A stretch of 64,000 nucleotides of DNA, from the NCBI GenBank assembly GCA_947589155.1, contig CANQBH010000004.1:1-64000 (forward strand), in the 5' to 3' direction. Positions 25,330-33,208 of this stretch are shown piece after piece. The notes beneath the pieces are model-generated. The model was given only the letters and a program-made list of their open reading frames with translations. It had not been told where the DNA came from and did not search any database. This DNA comes from an uncultured Lachnospiraceae bacterium (GTDB lineage Bacteria > Bacillota > Clostridia > Lachnospirales > Lachnospiraceae). The position numbers and the translations under genes were made by a program. Every line of letters begins with the position of its first letter. Positions within the stretch are counted from its first letter, which is position 1.

Positions 25330-26520
25330 ATGAAAGATCTGAAGCACCTGTATTATTTTGAACAGCTTTTGGAGGACGCCCACAACGATCTTGTCCGCCA
25401 GGCAAAGCAGGACGGCTTAAAGTGCATTGCCACGACCTGTGAGAATGTGCCGGAGCCGCTGGTGAACCTGCCGGGGACGTTTTCCGTCAGGCTGCGCGCG
25501 CCGCGTACCGGCTCCATGGAGATGGGCACCTATTACCTGACGAGTTTTCTGTGCGAGTACAGCCGCGCGCTGTTGGAGCGCGCGATGGAGGGCGGCTTTA
25601 ACTTTACCGACGCGATCATCACGCCGGACGGCTGCACCATGATGAACCGCTGCATTGAGAACATGGAACTTCTCAAGACCATGGATAAGCCGGGCTTTTT
25701 CTACGAGTACATGGAGATCCCGATGAAGTCGGACGACAACGCCCTAAATCTCTATGTCCGCCAGTGCCGCAACCACATCCTTGCGCCGCTGGAAAAGAAT
25801 TACGGGATCGACACTTCCGACGCCGCGATCCGCAAAGCGGTAGACGAACACAATCAGATCTGCCGGATCCTGCGGGAGATCGGTGATTTCCGCAAGGACG
25901 AAAAGCCGAGGATCACCGGCTACGAATACCATATCTTAACCATGCTCAGTTACGTTGCGCCGAAGGCGCTGCTTCTGGACAAATACCGCGAGACGCTCGA
26001 AGAAGTCAAGAACCGCGAACCGGACGAAAAATCCAAATTCCGCGCCAGAGTGCTGCTGGTCGGTTCCGAGGTCGACGACGTGGACGTGGTGAAACTGATC
26101 GAGGAATCCGGCGCTTACGTCTGCGCCGACCGCTTCTGCTACGGATCGCTGCCGAGCAGGGACGAGATCCTCTTAAACGACGAGGAGGACGCGCTGACGC
26201 AGGTCTGCCGCGCGTATATCCGCCGCGGCCAGTGCCCGCGTTACATGGATACGCCTAAGATGAACGAGCGCCGCGCCTATGTGGACCGGATGGCAAAAGA
26301 ATACAAGGCGGACGGAATCATCTACGAACAGATGAAGTTCTGCGATCCGTGGGCTTACGAAAAGATGATGGGCACAACGATCCTGCGGGACGACTACCAC
26401 TATCCGGTGCTCGGCGTCGACCGTCCGTATGCGATCGGCATGTCCGGACAGATGCGGACCCGCGTGCAGGCCTTTGTGGAGAGCATTGAGATCAAGAAGA
26501 TTCAGGGAGGTGCGAGATAA
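25330..26520 (+). CDS. 2-hydroxyacyl-CoA dehydratase-family Fe-S subunit (HgdB/BcrC-like), first
   Basis: A 396-residue protein of the family that includes HgdB, BcrC/BcrB and the double-cubane cluster protein. Cysteines expected to hold an Fe-S cluster are visible: ITPDGCTMMNRC, GQCPRYMD and EQMKFCDPWAYE. The C-terminal half (ARVLLVGSEVDDVDVVKLIEESG, GVDRPYAIGMSGQMRTRVQAFVE) is the usual second Rossmann-like lobe. Members receive electrons from an ATP-dependent activase and carry out difficult reductions or radical dehydrations. There is no CoA-transferase, ETF or beta-oxidation gene nearby, so a hydroxyacyl-CoA substrate is not supported. The stop overlaps the start of the second subunit (TAATG), implying a complex of the two. 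Confidence 0.85.
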   Translation: MKDLKHLYYFEQLLEDAHNDLVRQAKQDGLKCIATTCENVPEPLVNLPGTFSVRLRAPRTGSMEMGTYYLTSFLCEYSRALLERAMEGGFNFTDAIITPDGCTMMNRCIENMELLKTMDKPGFFYEYMEIPMKSDDNALNLYVRQCRNHILAPLEKNYGIDTSDAAIRKAVDEHNQICRILREIGDFRKDEKPRITGYEYHILTMLSYVAPKALLLDKYRETLEEVKNREPDEKSKFRARVLLVGSEVDDVDVVKLIEESGAYVCADRFCYGSLPSRDEILLNDEEDALTQVCRAYIRRGQCPRYMDTPKMNERRAYVDRMAKEYKADGIIYEQMKFCDPWAYEKMMGTTILRDDYHYPVLGVDRPYAIGMSGQMRTRVQAFVESIEIKKIQGGAR

Positions 26521-28082
26521 TGGCGAAAGAAGTCGGCAAGGATCGTCTCGGAGATTTCTATACCACCGGGACCGTTCGCAAGCGTCGGGAGTGGCGCGGC
26601 TTTAAGGATACGTTTTACGATTACGGCAGATGGCTCTATATCATGTCCATTCTGGCAAAGTTCATCATCAAGCCGCGGAATATCAAAGCGATGTTCCGTT
26701 ACCGCTGGATGTCCAACTATCTTGCAGTGCCGATGATGGTAGACCGGCATACGCAGGGGCTGCGCGGCGAATATCTGCGCATCTGCCACGCGGAGCAGGA
26801 TCTTATCATCTACGACGTGGCAAAACTTCTCGACAATCTGTTCCGCGGCGACAGGCGGATCGGCAACGATAAGGAGTTTAGCAAAAAGGTCATCCTTGTG
26901 GACGAGAACGAGATGACCGCCGTGATGATGGGCTTCCCGACCGTCAAGGGGCTGTCCCGCGAGACGCCGTCGACCTACGTTCCGGTGCTGTTAAATCAGC
27001 ACTCCATGGAACACTACATCGACGTGGCGCAGGAATACGGCCTGCCGGGCGACGTCTGCCCGATGCCTGAGGCGGAATGCGGCGTTTCCATCGACGGCGA
27101 TGCGCCGGTGCTCGGCGCGGGCGCGATCCAGTGCAACACCACCTGCGACGGCTCCCTGCTTGGCAACGGCGTCATCAGCAAGCGGCTGGAGCAGGAGGAC
27201 GGGATACCGGTCTTCCAGCTGGCGGCTCCGCTGCGGCATACGGAAGAAGACGTGCAGGACTACGCGGCGCAGGAGATCAAAAACGCGATCGCCTTCGTCG
27301 AGAAATGCACCGGAGAAAAATGGGATTGGGACTATTATTTCAGCTGCGCGAAGCGCGTCAATGAATCCACGCGCCACCGTCTGGAATGGCTCGAGATGAA
27401 CAAGACGGATTATCCGCAGGTCTTCGGTTCCAACCTCGCGCTCTATACCGAAACAAATTACATGGCGATCTGCGGCAAGGTGCCGGAGTTCGTCGAGGCG
27501 GACCGCAAGATCTCCGCGCTGGCGGAGAAGGCTTTCCGCGAAAAGAAGATGATGGCGAAAGAATACCGCCACCGCGCGATCGTGTGGGGCGTGCAGTCGC
27601 ACTTCTACTTTGACTTCCTGCTGTGGATCCTAAACTGCTGGGGTATCGTCGGGCTGACCGACATGCTGTCCATGGTCTCCACCAAGGAGATCGCGGAGGA
27701 GGATACGCCGGAAAACCGCGAGCAGGCATATTACGACATGGCGTGGCTGACGGAGAACATGATCATGCGGAACCGTACCCACGGCGGATACAAGGTCCTT
27801 CTGGACGATCTGTGGGATTACGTGGAGGAGTTCCACGCCGACATGGTCATCCTCTGGGAGCATATGGCATGCAAGGCATTAAACGGTATGCACGGCCAGT
27901 TCGAGGAAAAGGCGCGTGAAAAAGGTATCCACCTTGTATGGGTGACGCATGACCTGTTCGACCCGCGTATCATTTCCCGTCAGGGCGTGCGCGACCAGAT
28001 CAACCTTTACATGAGGACCGTATTGAACGAAGAACCGCTGGATCCGACGCTCGAGATCCTGACGGATGAAAATTCCTGGTAG
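26520..28082 (+). CDS. 2-hydroxyacyl-CoA dehydratase-family Fe-S subunit, second (divergent, 520 aa)
   Basis: Longer than its partner and less typical. The N-terminal 90 residues are basic and aromatic (KRREWRGFKDTFYDYGRWLY). The core has cysteines in PEAECGVSI and IQCNTTCDGS, then YFSCAKRVNESTRH, and ends with LWEHMACKALNG and VTHDLFDPRII. The overall pattern of two lobes with late Cys/His elements fits the same family as the upstream gene, probably as the second subunit of a heterodimer as in HgdAB and BcrBC. The translational overlap supports equal amounts of both. The family call is less secure than for the first subunit; the substrate is unknown. Confidence 0.7.
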   Translation: MAKEVGKDRLGDFYTTGTVRKRREWRGFKDTFYDYGRWLYIMSILAKFIIKPRNIKAMFRYRWMSNYLAVPMMVDRHTQGLRGEYLRICHAEQDLIIYDVAKLLDNLFRGDRRIGNDKEFSKKVILVDENEMTAVMMGFPTVKGLSRETPSTYVPVLLNQHSMEHYIDVAQEYGLPGDVCPMPEAECGVSIDGDAPVLGAGAIQCNTTCDGSLLGNGVISKRLEQEDGIPVFQLAAPLRHTEEDVQDYAAQEIKNAIAFVEKCTGEKWDWDYYFSCAKRVNESTRHRLEWLEMNKTDYPQVFGSNLALYTETNYMAICGKVPEFVEADRKISALAEKAFREKKMMAKEYRHRAIVWGVQSHFYFDFLLWILNCWGIVGLTDMLSMVSTKEIAEEDTPENREQAYYDMAWLTENMIMRNRTHGGYKVLLDDLWDYVEEFHADMVILWEHMACKALNGMHGQFEEKAREKGIHLVWVTHDLFDPRIISRQGVRDQINLYMRTVLNEEPLDPTLEILTDENSW

Positions 28083-28100
28083 GAGAGGGGGAAATCAAAA

Positions 28101-28895
28101 ATGAAATACTTTGGAGGATGCGATTCCGGAAGTACCTATACAAAATGCGTGATCATCGATGAAAACGGCAAGATGGTGGCGGACGTCACCCTGCGCAGCC
28201 GTATCAACGCGGTGCTCAGTTGCGAGGAGGCGCTGCAGAAGGCCGTAGAGCAGGTCAGCGAACTCAAGGACGCCAAGGATCTGACCTATCTGGTCGGCAC
28301 CGGATACGGACGGAACAAGGTGCCGTTTGCGGACGAGAACATCTCGGAGATCAGCTGCCACGCGATGGGCGTACATATGGCGGACCCGACGGTCAAGGCC
28401 ATCATCGATATCGGCGGGCAGGACGTCAAGGGGATCGCGGTGGACGACGACGGCACGGTCAAGAACTTCGCGATGAACGACAAGTGCGCGGCCGGTACCG
28501 GACGTTTCTTTGAGACGATGGCAAAGGCGTTTGAGATGAGTCTCGAGGACTTTTCCAAACTTTCGCTCAAGGCAAAGAACGTGATCCCGATCACGGCGCA
28601 GTGTACGGTGTTCGCCGAGTCCGAGGTTATCTCCCTTGTGGGCGAGGGCAAGCCGATGGACGAGATCGCGGCGGGTATCGAACTTTCCGTGGCAAAGCGC
28701 TGCTTCGTCATGAGCAAGAAAGCGGGCGCGACCGACTCGATCACGCTGACCGGCGGCTGCGCGAAGAACGACGGCCTGAAGGAAGCGATCGAGAAGGTGT
28801 TGAACCTCAAGGTGATCGACCTGCCGATCGACCCGCAGTTGATGGGCGCGCTCGGCGCCGCCGAATATGCAAGGCAAAAAGGAATGGCAAGTTAA
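28101..28895 (+). CDS. ATP-dependent activase of the dehydratase-family enzyme (BadF/HgdC type)
   Basis: A 264-residue single-subunit activase, the usual HgdC size. It has the ASKHA-fold phosphate loops CDSGSTYTKCVI at the N-terminus and IDIGGQDVKGIAV in the middle. The two cysteines that would share a 4Fe-4S cluster between two subunits are in NDKCAAGTGRFFE and ITAQCTVFAESEV. The C-terminal TGGCAKNDGL completes the signature. These activases use ATP hydrolysis to fire a very low-potential electron into the partner dehydratase or reductase. It starts 18 bases after the second subunit, so this ATPase almost surely serves that pair. Confidence 0.93.
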   Translation: MKYFGGCDSGSTYTKCVIIDENGKMVADVTLRSRINAVLSCEEALQKAVEQVSELKDAKDLTYLVGTGYGRNKVPFADENISEISCHAMGVHMADPTVKAIIDIGGQDVKGIAVDDDGTVKNFAMNDKCAAGTGRFFETMAKAFEMSLEDFSKLSLKAKNVIPITAQCTVFAESEVISLVGEGKPMDEIAAGIELSVAKRCFVMSKKAGATDSITLTGGCAKNDGLKEAIEKVLNLKVIDLPIDPQLMGALGAAEYARQKGMAS

Positions 28896-28907
28896 AGGAG
28901 GAAAGGG

Positions 28908-29075
28908 ATGGCAACATTTTTACACGTTCTTCTTATCATCGCGATCGTGCTGGTATGCCTGTTCGCGCTCACGTTTCTGGTATATTTCTTCAATCTGGAC
29001 ATGAAACTGACGGCGGCGCTGTACCCGCTGTTCCAGAAACACTATGACAAGATAGAAAGAGACAAACACCTGTAA
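28908..29075 (+). CDS. Small membrane protein (55 aa) in the Fe-S operon
   Basis: Too short for the ORF track. GGAGGAAAGGG lies directly before the ATG and the stop overlaps the next gene (TAATG), so it is well framed as a gene. Residues 4-30 form one hydrophobic helix (HVLLIIAIVLVCLFALTFLVY, quoted in part), followed by a basic/acidic amphipathic tail (FQKHYDKIERDKHL). It may tether part of the complex to the membrane or be a subunit of it. No family was recognised. Confidence 0.75.
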   Translation: MATFLHVLLIIAIVLVCLFALTFLVYFFNLDMKLTAALYPLFQKHYDKIERDKHL

Positions 29076-29797
29076 TGATGAAACTGTATGATGAAGTGAT
29101 CGGGCAGATCCTCGCCCTCTGCGCGCCGTATCCGTGCAGCGCGCTTTCGCCGGACAAAGAGGCCGGATGGGAAGACAAGGGCAATAACAACATGGTCTTG
29201 CGCGGCGATATGGCCTACGAACTCGGCGGCTCCGGCCTGCCGGGGATCGGCGTGACGGCGGTCACGGCAAGCCGCGAACTTGTTCCGGAGGACGAGATCC
29301 TTCTCTACGGAAGGGATCTTCCGCAGCTGCAAAAGGATACGCCGTACGCGCGGCTGGCGTTCGCGCGGGTCCGCGAAGAAGACATGGGCGAGGGCAACGC
29401 CCTTTACAACGCCGTCAAAAAGATCGAGAATACCCGTTATCACGTCAACCCCGAAGGGTTCATGATCCGCGTTTCCACGATTCAGAAGCGGGAGGCCGTG
29501 CGCGTCGACCGCGGCGCGCTGCAAAGAGGTCTGGATTTTCAGAAAGCGGGTTCGCTGATGCTGCGCTCGTTCCGCGAAAACCCAAAGATCGAGGCGGTCA
29601 AACTGCTGTTTATCGATCTTGAGGACTTCCCGTATGAACAGCTTTTATCTTACGCAAAGCGCGCGGGAAAGATCACGGAAACGATCGACCACATGATGAA
29701 GAATATCGTGATGGACTGCGATGCGTGCAGCCTGCAGGAAGTCTGCGACGAGGTCGAGGGCCTGCGCGAACTTCATTTTTCGGCGGGACAAAGGTAA
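29075..29797 (+). CDS. Acetyl-CoA synthase (CdhC)-like protein, short form
   Basis: The segments YELGGSGLPGIGVTAVTA, ILLYGRDLPQLQKDTPYARL, YHVNPEGFMIRVS and the end MDCDACSLQEVCDEVEGLRELHF resemble the central domains of the acetyl-CoA synthase beta subunit of the CO dehydrogenase/acetyl-CoA synthase complex, as I remember it. At 240 residues it is far shorter than a full enzyme (over 450). Only three clustered cysteines are present (CDAC then C five residues later), and the later Cys-Gly-Cys nickel ligands are not seen. It is therefore unlikely to make acetyl-CoA by itself. It may bind a metal cluster or dock to a partner. The first or second ATG (29075 or 29078) could start it. Confidence 0.55.
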   Translation: MMKLYDEVIGQILALCAPYPCSALSPDKEAGWEDKGNNNMVLRGDMAYELGGSGLPGIGVTAVTASRELVPEDEILLYGRDLPQLQKDTPYARLAFARVREEDMGEGNALYNAVKKIENTRYHVNPEGFMIRVSTIQKREAVRVDRGALQRGLDFQKAGSLMLRSFRENPKIEAVKLLFIDLEDFPYEQLLSYAKRAGKITETIDHMMKNIVMDCDACSLQEVCDEVEGLRELHFSAGQR

Positions 29798-29859
29798 CTG
29801 TCGTCCGAAGAAGGCTTTGGGCGATACAAATAGATCAAAAAAGAAAAGGAGAAAATGCT

Positions 29860-32742
29860 ATGGACATGAGGAAGTACGACGAGTGGCCGGCGAATCATAA
29901 ACATGATCCGAATCCGAGTCCGAAGATCATCGCGCTTGGCAAGAAGATCACGGATGTGGCCGGACATATGATCGGCGGCGTCAAGGTGGAGGATCCGGAA
30001 TACTGGGGACTTGCCGAGATCATCACGGAGGAGATGGCGGAAGTCGGCCTGACGATGGAAAAAAGAAAGCACTACACTTTCGACCAGATGTGCGAAATGA
30101 ACAAAGAAAAGGTCGAAAGAGAAGGCAGGGAGGCGTTCCAGAAACTTCTGGACGAGATGGCCTACATCGGTCTTCTTGAGTACGACTACGGCAACCATTA
30201 CGACCACAACGGACGGACGGCGCCGCAGTCCGAAAGACGCTACATCCTTCCGATGTTCGTACCGGGTTCCGCCGAACTGTTCAACATGGAAGAACTTGAA
30301 GACGGCAGCAATCCGCGCCTGAAAGAACATCCGGACGTGGCTTCCTTCTTCGAGCGCATGACCTATATCCCGCTGGACGGTATTACGCAGATGGTGCCTC
30401 CGGGAGGCGCGGGTATCGGTATGCACGTCATTCCGGTCGAGAAAGCGATCGAAATGGAAAACGAGGCGGTCGATCTCGAAAAACTCTCTTACTGGCTGAG
30501 CAAATACGAAGGCCACATCGGCGTAGGCCGCTGCTCCTGCCGCGCGAGCCGTAAGGCGATCGGCGAAGGCTGCGGAGACGATGACTTTGCATGGTGTATC
30601 GGCGTCGGCGACTTTGCCGATTACTGCCGCGAGACCAACAAGGGCCATGATATCACGAAAGAAGAAGCGCTTGCCATCCTGCAGCGCGCCGAAGACAACG
30701 GTTTTGTGCATCAGATCACGAACATCGACGGCGAGAATAAGATCTTCGGTATCTGCAACTGTAACGTCAATATCTGTAACGCGCTGCGTACCTCGCAGCT
30801 GTTCAACACGCCGAATATGTCCCGTTCCGCTTATGTGGCGCACGTCGACAAAGATAAGTGCGTAGCCTGCGGACGCTGCGTGGAATACTGCCCGGCCGGC
30901 GCGACCCGTCTCGGACAGAAACTCTGCCAGAAGGACGGCACGGAAGTGCAGTATCCGAAGCAGATGCTTCCGGATCATATCAAGTGGAGCAAGGCGTATT
31001 ACGATACGGATTACCGCGACAACAACCGCCGCAATACCCACACGACGGGAACCTCGCCGTGTAAGACGGCCTGCCCGGCGCACATCGCCGTACAGGGCTA
31101 CTTAAAGAAAGCGGCGCAGGGCGAGTACCGCGAAGCGCTGGCGCTGATCAAGAAGCAGAATCCGTTTCCGGCTGTCTGCGGACGCGTCTGCAACCGTCGC
31201 TGCGAGGACGCCTGCACGAGAGGAACGATCGACGAGCCGATCGCAATCGATGCAGTCAAGAACTTTATCGCGCAGCAGGATCTCGACGCGAAGACGCGCT
31301 ACATACCGCCGATCGTGATCCCTGCGAGCACCTATAAGTCACGCTGGGAGGAGAAGATCGCGATCATCGGCGGCGGCCCGGCGGGCCTGTCCGCAGCGTT
31401 CTTCCTTGCGGAAAGAGGATATAAGCCTACGGTCTTCGATAAAAACGCGGAACCGGGCGGTATGCTCCGCTACGGTATCCCTTCCTACAAACTGGAAAAA
31501 GACGTCGTCGCAGCCGAGATCGACGTTATGCGCGAGATGGGCGTTGAGATCAAGAGCGGCGTGGAAGTCGGCAAGGACATTTCCTTAAACGAACTGCGCG
31601 CACAGGGTTACAAGGCGTTCTATATCGCGATCGGATGCAGCGCCGGACGCCGTCCGGGCGTACCGGGAGACGATGCGGAAGGCACGTTCACGGCGATCGA
31701 TTATCTGAAGGAAGCCAACTGCGGCGGCAAGGAGTATACCGGCAGGGTCGTAGTGGTCGGCGGCGGTAACGTAGCGATCGACGCATCCCGCGTCAGCGCG
31801 AGAAACGGCGCTTCCGAAGTAACGCAGCTGTGTCTGGAGTCCGAACAGGAAATGCCGGCGTCCGATGAGGAAGTACGGGAAGCCGGAGAAGACGGCGTGA
31901 CCATCCACAACGGCTGGGGCCCGAAGGAAGTTCTGACCGAGGGCGGCAAGGTAACGGGCATCGTCTTCAAGAAGTGTACGAGAGTCTTTGACGAGAATCA
32001 TAAGTTCTCACCGCAGTACGACGAGAACGAGACCATGACGATCGAGTGCGACCGCGTGATCTTCGCTGTTGGTCAGGCGTCCGTATGGGGCGACCTGCTC
32101 AAAGACGAGAACGTGACGTTCAACGGACCGGCTCTGCAGGCGGATAAAGTCACCTATCAGGTAAAGGGCGCGCCGGATCTGTTCATCGGCGGCGACGTTT
32201 ACACCGGACCGAAGTTTGCGATCGACGCGATCGCTGCGGGCAAGTTTGCATCCGAGACGCTGCACCGTTATGTGCAGGGCGGCCACATGACCATCGGCCT
32301 GAACCGTTGGGAGTTTACGCAGATCGATACCGACAATATCCGCGTCGAGAGTTACGACAATTCCTCACGCCAGCATGAGGGCACCGATCCTTCCGTGCCG
32401 CCGAAGTCCTTCGAGAGCGCGAAATTGACGCTGACCGAGGAACAGGTGAAGATCGAAACGGCACGCTGCTTAGGCTGCGGCGCGACGGTCATTGACGAGA
32501 ATAAATGTATTGGCTGCGGCGTATGTACGACGAAATGTATGTTTGACGCGATCCATCTGAGAAGGGATCATCCGGAGTGCACGAACATGGTCGTTGCGGA
32601 GGATAAGTTCAAGAAGATCCTTCCTTACGAACTCAAGCGCGCGGTGAAGATCGCCTTCACGCCGAAGACGGCGGAAGAAAAGCGCCAGATCAGAGAGTGC
32701 AAGGAAGCATACGCAGCCAAGCAGGAAGCGGAAGGTAGATAA
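29860..32742 (+). CDS. Large Fe-S flavoenzyme (GltD-like NAD(P)H oxidoreductase with extra Fe-S domains)
   Basis: The start is at MDMRKYDEWP (AAAGGAG upstream), not the longer ORF. Residues 1-330 are an unusual domain ending in a dense cysteine field (GRCSCRASRKAIGEGC, DDFAWC, GICNCNVNIC). A single-cluster ferredoxin motif follows (CVACGRCVEYCP), then the GltD-type N-terminal cluster region (CKTACPAH, CGRVCNRRCEDAC). An FAD site (IIGGGPAGLSAAFFLAE) and an NAD(P) site (VVVGGGNVAIDASR) come next. A late ferredoxin-like end follows (CLGCGATVIDENKCIGCGVCTTKC). It is predicted to move electrons from NAD(P)H through FAD and several clusters, plausibly to the activase encoded upstream. At 960 residues it is about twice the size of GltD. 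Confidence 0.85.
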   Translation: MDMRKYDEWPANHKHDPNPSPKIIALGKKITDVAGHMIGGVKVEDPEYWGLAEIITEEMAEVGLTMEKRKHYTFDQMCEMNKEKVEREGREAFQKLLDEMAYIGLLEYDYGNHYDHNGRTAPQSERRYILPMFVPGSAELFNMEELEDGSNPRLKEHPDVASFFERMTYIPLDGITQMVPPGGAGIGMHVIPVEKAIEMENEAVDLEKLSYWLSKYEGHIGVGRCSCRASRKAIGEGCGDDDFAWCIGVGDFADYCRETNKGHDITKEEALAILQRAEDNGFVHQITNIDGENKIFGICNCNVNICNALRTSQLFNTPNMSRSAYVAHVDKDKCVACGRCVEYCPAGATRLGQKLCQKDGTEVQYPKQMLPDHIKWSKAYYDTDYRDNNRRNTHTTGTSPCKTACPAHIAVQGYLKKAAQGEYREALALIKKQNPFPAVCGRVCNRRCEDACTRGTIDEPIAIDAVKNFIAQQDLDAKTRYIPPIVIPASTYKSRWEEKIAIIGGGPAGLSAAFFLAERGYKPTVFDKNAEPGGMLRYGIPSYKLEKDVVAAEIDVMREMGVEIKSGVEVGKDISLNELRAQGYKAFYIAIGCSAGRRPGVPGDDAEGTFTAIDYLKEANCGGKEYTGRVVVVGGGNVAIDASRVSARNGASEVTQLCLESEQEMPASDEEVREAGEDGVTIHNGWGPKEVLTEGGKVTGIVFKKCTRVFDENHKFSPQYDENETMTIECDRVIFAVGQASVWGDLLKDENVTFNGPALQADKVTYQVKGAPDLFIGGDVYTGPKFAIDAIAAGKFASETLHRYVQGGHMTIGLNRWEFTQIDTDNIRVESYDNSSRQHEGTDPSVPPKSFESAKLTLTEEQVKIETARCLGCGATVIDENKCIGCGVCTTKCMFDAIHLRRDHPECTNMVVAEDKFKKILPYELKRAVKIAFTPKTAEEKRQIRECKEAYAAKQEAEGR

Positions 32743-32743
32743 A

Positions 32744-33151
32744 ATGCACGAATTGGGAATCGTATTCCATATCGCAGGCCAGGTCGAAAAGATCGCGGTG
32801 GAGAACCACGTTTCCAAGATCCACAGGGTCACGGTAGAGATCGGAGAGGTCTCTACCGTGATACCGGAATATCTGGAAGACTGCTGGAAATGGAAATCCT
32901 CCAAGAGCGAGATATTAGACGGCTGCGAACTTCAGATCGAGATGATTCCGGCCGTTACGTTCTGCGAGGATTGTGAAAAGACCTATCCGACGGTCGAGTA
33001 CGGCAAGACCTGTCCGCACTGCGGCAGCGAGAACACCTATCTCATTCAGGGCAACGAGCACGCGATCAAGGAGATCGAGGTCTACGACGAATACGCCGAA
33101 GACCCGCCGGAGCCTCAGCCGGAGGCCGACGGCATGAAAATGGAAGACTAA
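32744..33151 (+). CDS. hypA: HypA-like nickel metallochaperone
   Basis: It begins MHELG, placing His2 at the known nickel-binding position. It carries a zinc ribbon with two CxxC pairs, FCEDCEKTY and TCPHCGSEN, as in HypA/HybF. The C-terminus is extended by an acidic, Pro-rich tail (YAEDPPEPQPEADG). HypA helps load nickel into NiFe hydrogenases, yet no hydrogenase genes or other hyp genes lie in this window. The gene is last in the operon, one base after the previous stop. The simplest reading is that it delivers nickel to a protein of this operon. Confidence 0.85.
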   Translation: MHELGIVFHIAGQVEKIAVENHVSKIHRVTVEIGEVSTVIPEYLEDCWKWKSSKSEILDGCELQIEMIPAVTFCEDCEKTYPTVEYGKTCPHCGSENTYLIQGNEHAIKEIEVYDEYAEDPPEPQPEADGMKMED

Positions 33152-33199
33152 AAGACCCGCGCTTTTTCCTTTATAAGGGAAAAACGCGGGTCTTCTTTT
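33152..33199. terminator. Bidirectional terminator between the Fe-S operon and GH5 gene
   Basis: AAGACCCGCG-TTTTTCC pairs with GGGAAAAA-CGCGGGTCTT (one bulged base), with T-rich flanks on both strands. It separates converging transcripts. Confidence 0.88.
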
Positions 33200-33208
33200 G
33201 CGCGGAAT

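Noticed and set aside
25330-28895. Reading the dehydratase-family genes as amino-acid fermentation (2-hydroxyglutarate or lactate route)
   Set aside because: No CoA-transferase, hydroxyacid dehydrogenase, acyl-CoA dehydrogenase or ETF genes are present; the partners are nickel and redox proteins.
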